Shown piece after piece: positions 62,801 to 64,000 of a stretch of DNA of 64,000 nt (positions are counted from its first letter, which is position 1; the number at the start of each line of letters is the position of its first letter). A program made the position numbers and the translations under genes. The notes beneath the pieces were generated by a model. It searched no databases, was not told the DNA's origin, and was given only the letters and a program-made list of their open reading frames with translations. Origin of the DNA: Apostichopus japonicus (Eukaryota; Echinodermata; Holothuroidea; Aspidochirotida; Stichopodidae); the NCBI RefSeq assembly GCF_037975245.1, contig NC_092573.1, positions 4,029,501 through 4,093,500 of the forward strand, read 5' to 3'.

Positions 62801-63757
62801 TTACAATCAACGCCACTTGCTTCAAATATGAGCTCTTACCGCCCATATTCGGTCCTGAGATACAAAGGAACCTTTCTTTGTCTGCCTGATGAGGAGAAAA
62901 AAACAGGAAATCCAACAAAATAGAAAAACAAAGAGGATGAAAAATGAATATACCTCACTGACTTTGGTTAATAGTTTAAATTAATTAACAGATTTTTTTT
63001 TCTTTAAACACCAATCAATGATTGTTATTGGTTAACCTTGAATTCATTACCTCCTGGTTTATCATCCAATCAGCGTTCACCATCAACTTTAGAGAATGAT
63101 CGTAGTCAGCTCAAAAAACCAAACCAAACCAAAAACCTCAAAAACCTGTACCTTTAGTGACAAGTTATCAACAATTTTAAACTAACTAAAATCAAGAAGA
63201 ATCCTCATACAAATCATAACTTGAGAATGGTATCTTTTAGTCTGACGCCTTATAATGTCGGAGTAGCTGAATAAACAAGTCTTTCTTCATCGTTTATACA
63301 ACTACTCTTAAAGTTTCTTGTTAATAAAGTTCAAGTCAACTAAGAGTTTAACACGCTGAACTATTTCATGCATGTCCTTTTCTTGCTCTGTTGAACAATG
63401 CTGTGACCTAGAATAACGTAAACATGATTTTCAGTGTTAATCACTTTGAACTATCTTTTCACTCTCCCTACAGACATGATAAATGCTTGCCCAGATACTT
63501 TCACTTTTCTTTCCTTCTGCAAAATTTCAAAATATGATTACTGTACTCTATAAGTCTAGTTTCTTTTCTGTTCATGTTTGTTTAAAAATCAAAACTGATA
63601 TAAATATAAAGACAAAATTGACTGTAAACTGTCTGTTACCTCCAAGTGTGTACTGTTCGGCACATATTGCCCGCCTTCCCCGAGTAAGGAGCTGACCACA
63701 GGATGCCGACCGTTCTCGATGTGAATGGTTGCTATGGAGCTGTCTAAGATTTCAGGT
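56853..63757 (-). CDS. MSH3: DNA mismatch repair protein MSH3, C-terminal part (last six exons)
   Basis: Exons in transcript order: 63757-63640, 62885-62728, 60552-60366, 59549-59426, 57894-57717, 56940-56853 (stop 56855-56853). All splice phases agree. This gives 283 residues; the rest (human MSH3 has 1137) lies beyond the window. The MutS ATPase is complete. ENGRHPVV comes first, then Walker [10 protein letters not shown] with the following lysine-rich [19 protein letters not shown]. Next are [15 protein letters not shown] and Walker [17 protein letters not shown], then [18 protein letters not shown] and [13 protein letters not shown]. Details such as YHMSFL and THYPP favour MSH3 over MSH6. 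With MSH2 it forms MutS-beta, which recognises insertion/deletion loops in the nucleus. The last exon ([11 protein letters not shown]) is short and less conserved but matches the human C-terminus in position. The intron between exons 62885-62728 and 60552-60366 is largely minisatellite. Confidence 0.95.
60885..62727 (-). repeat. MSH3 intronic minisatellite carrying repeated splice-donor cores
   Basis: The array runs right up to the donor of exon 62885-62728. Left part (about 60885-61960): units of about 48 bp arranged in a threefold higher-order unit of about 143 bp. Right part (about 61960-62727): related units with CACCATAGCATCCTCTTGCC. On the transcribed (minus) strand nearly every subunit contains GGTGAG, often inside CATAAGGTGAGTTCATCC, the sequence of the real exon/intron boundary. 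I counted about 40 GGTGAG copies by eye besides the true donor. Confidence 0.93.
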
Positions 63758-64000
63758 CTGAAGAAATAATAATACAGTCATGAATATTCATAATGTACTA
63801 CAAGAACAACCTGAAACATTCTTTTGATTACTTAAAGGGAAAAAGTTTTGAAACTAAAATATCAGTTTTAGGAAAGAAAAGTGAAGACATTCTATCAACT
63901 ATTTTCATATGCAGGAAGATAAAACTAGCATCAAACTAGGCTTTGAGTTTATTTTTTTGTTCTCAGAAGTCGTTCAATATTAAAAGATCCCATAATAATG

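Overview
The window is animal nuclear DNA: AT-rich, with multi-exon genes, consensus GT-AG introns, long introns, tRNA-derived and hairpin repeats, and many minisatellites. Conserved proteins point to an invertebrate metazoan, most plausibly a marine deuterostome such as an echinoderm. I cannot name the species from the sequence.

Layout. (1) 1-21635, + strand: the last 22 exons (1264 residues) of a KIAA0825 homologue (DUF4495 family). (2) 21636-26458: intergenic DNA with a 60-bp minisatellite and two inverted-repeat elements. (3) 26459-49093: a tandem segmental duplication, unit 1 at about 26459-38068 and unit 2 at about 38069-49093. Each unit carries one intact seven-exon gene for a JmjC/cupin protein with a signal peptide, the HxD...H iron triad, a C-terminal EF-hand and a C-terminal RSEL. 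Each unit ends in a foldback element that has itself been invaded by a GATATC-rich element. (4) 49169-53035, + strand: a complete six-exon sorting nexin of the SNX24/SNX22 type (172 residues). (5) 53036-56852: convergent intergenic region. (6) 56853-63757, - strand: the last six exons of the mismatch repair ATPase MSH3; the gene continues beyond the right edge.

KIAA0825, SNX24 and MSH3 all lie on human 5q, so the block looks like retained ancient linkage. The four genes share no obvious pathway. The most unusual structures are: the roughly 1.8-kb minisatellite in an MSH3 intron, which contains about 40 copies of the adjacent exon's splice-donor core; a smaller array seeded from a KIAA0825 splice donor; the GATATC palindrome-array element; and the duplicated, probably ER-lumenal, JmjC-EF-hand oxygenase pair, with strongly uneven divergence between the copies.

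Gene models were built by hand from splice consensus, reading-frame continuity and remembered protein families. No alignment or transcript evidence was available.
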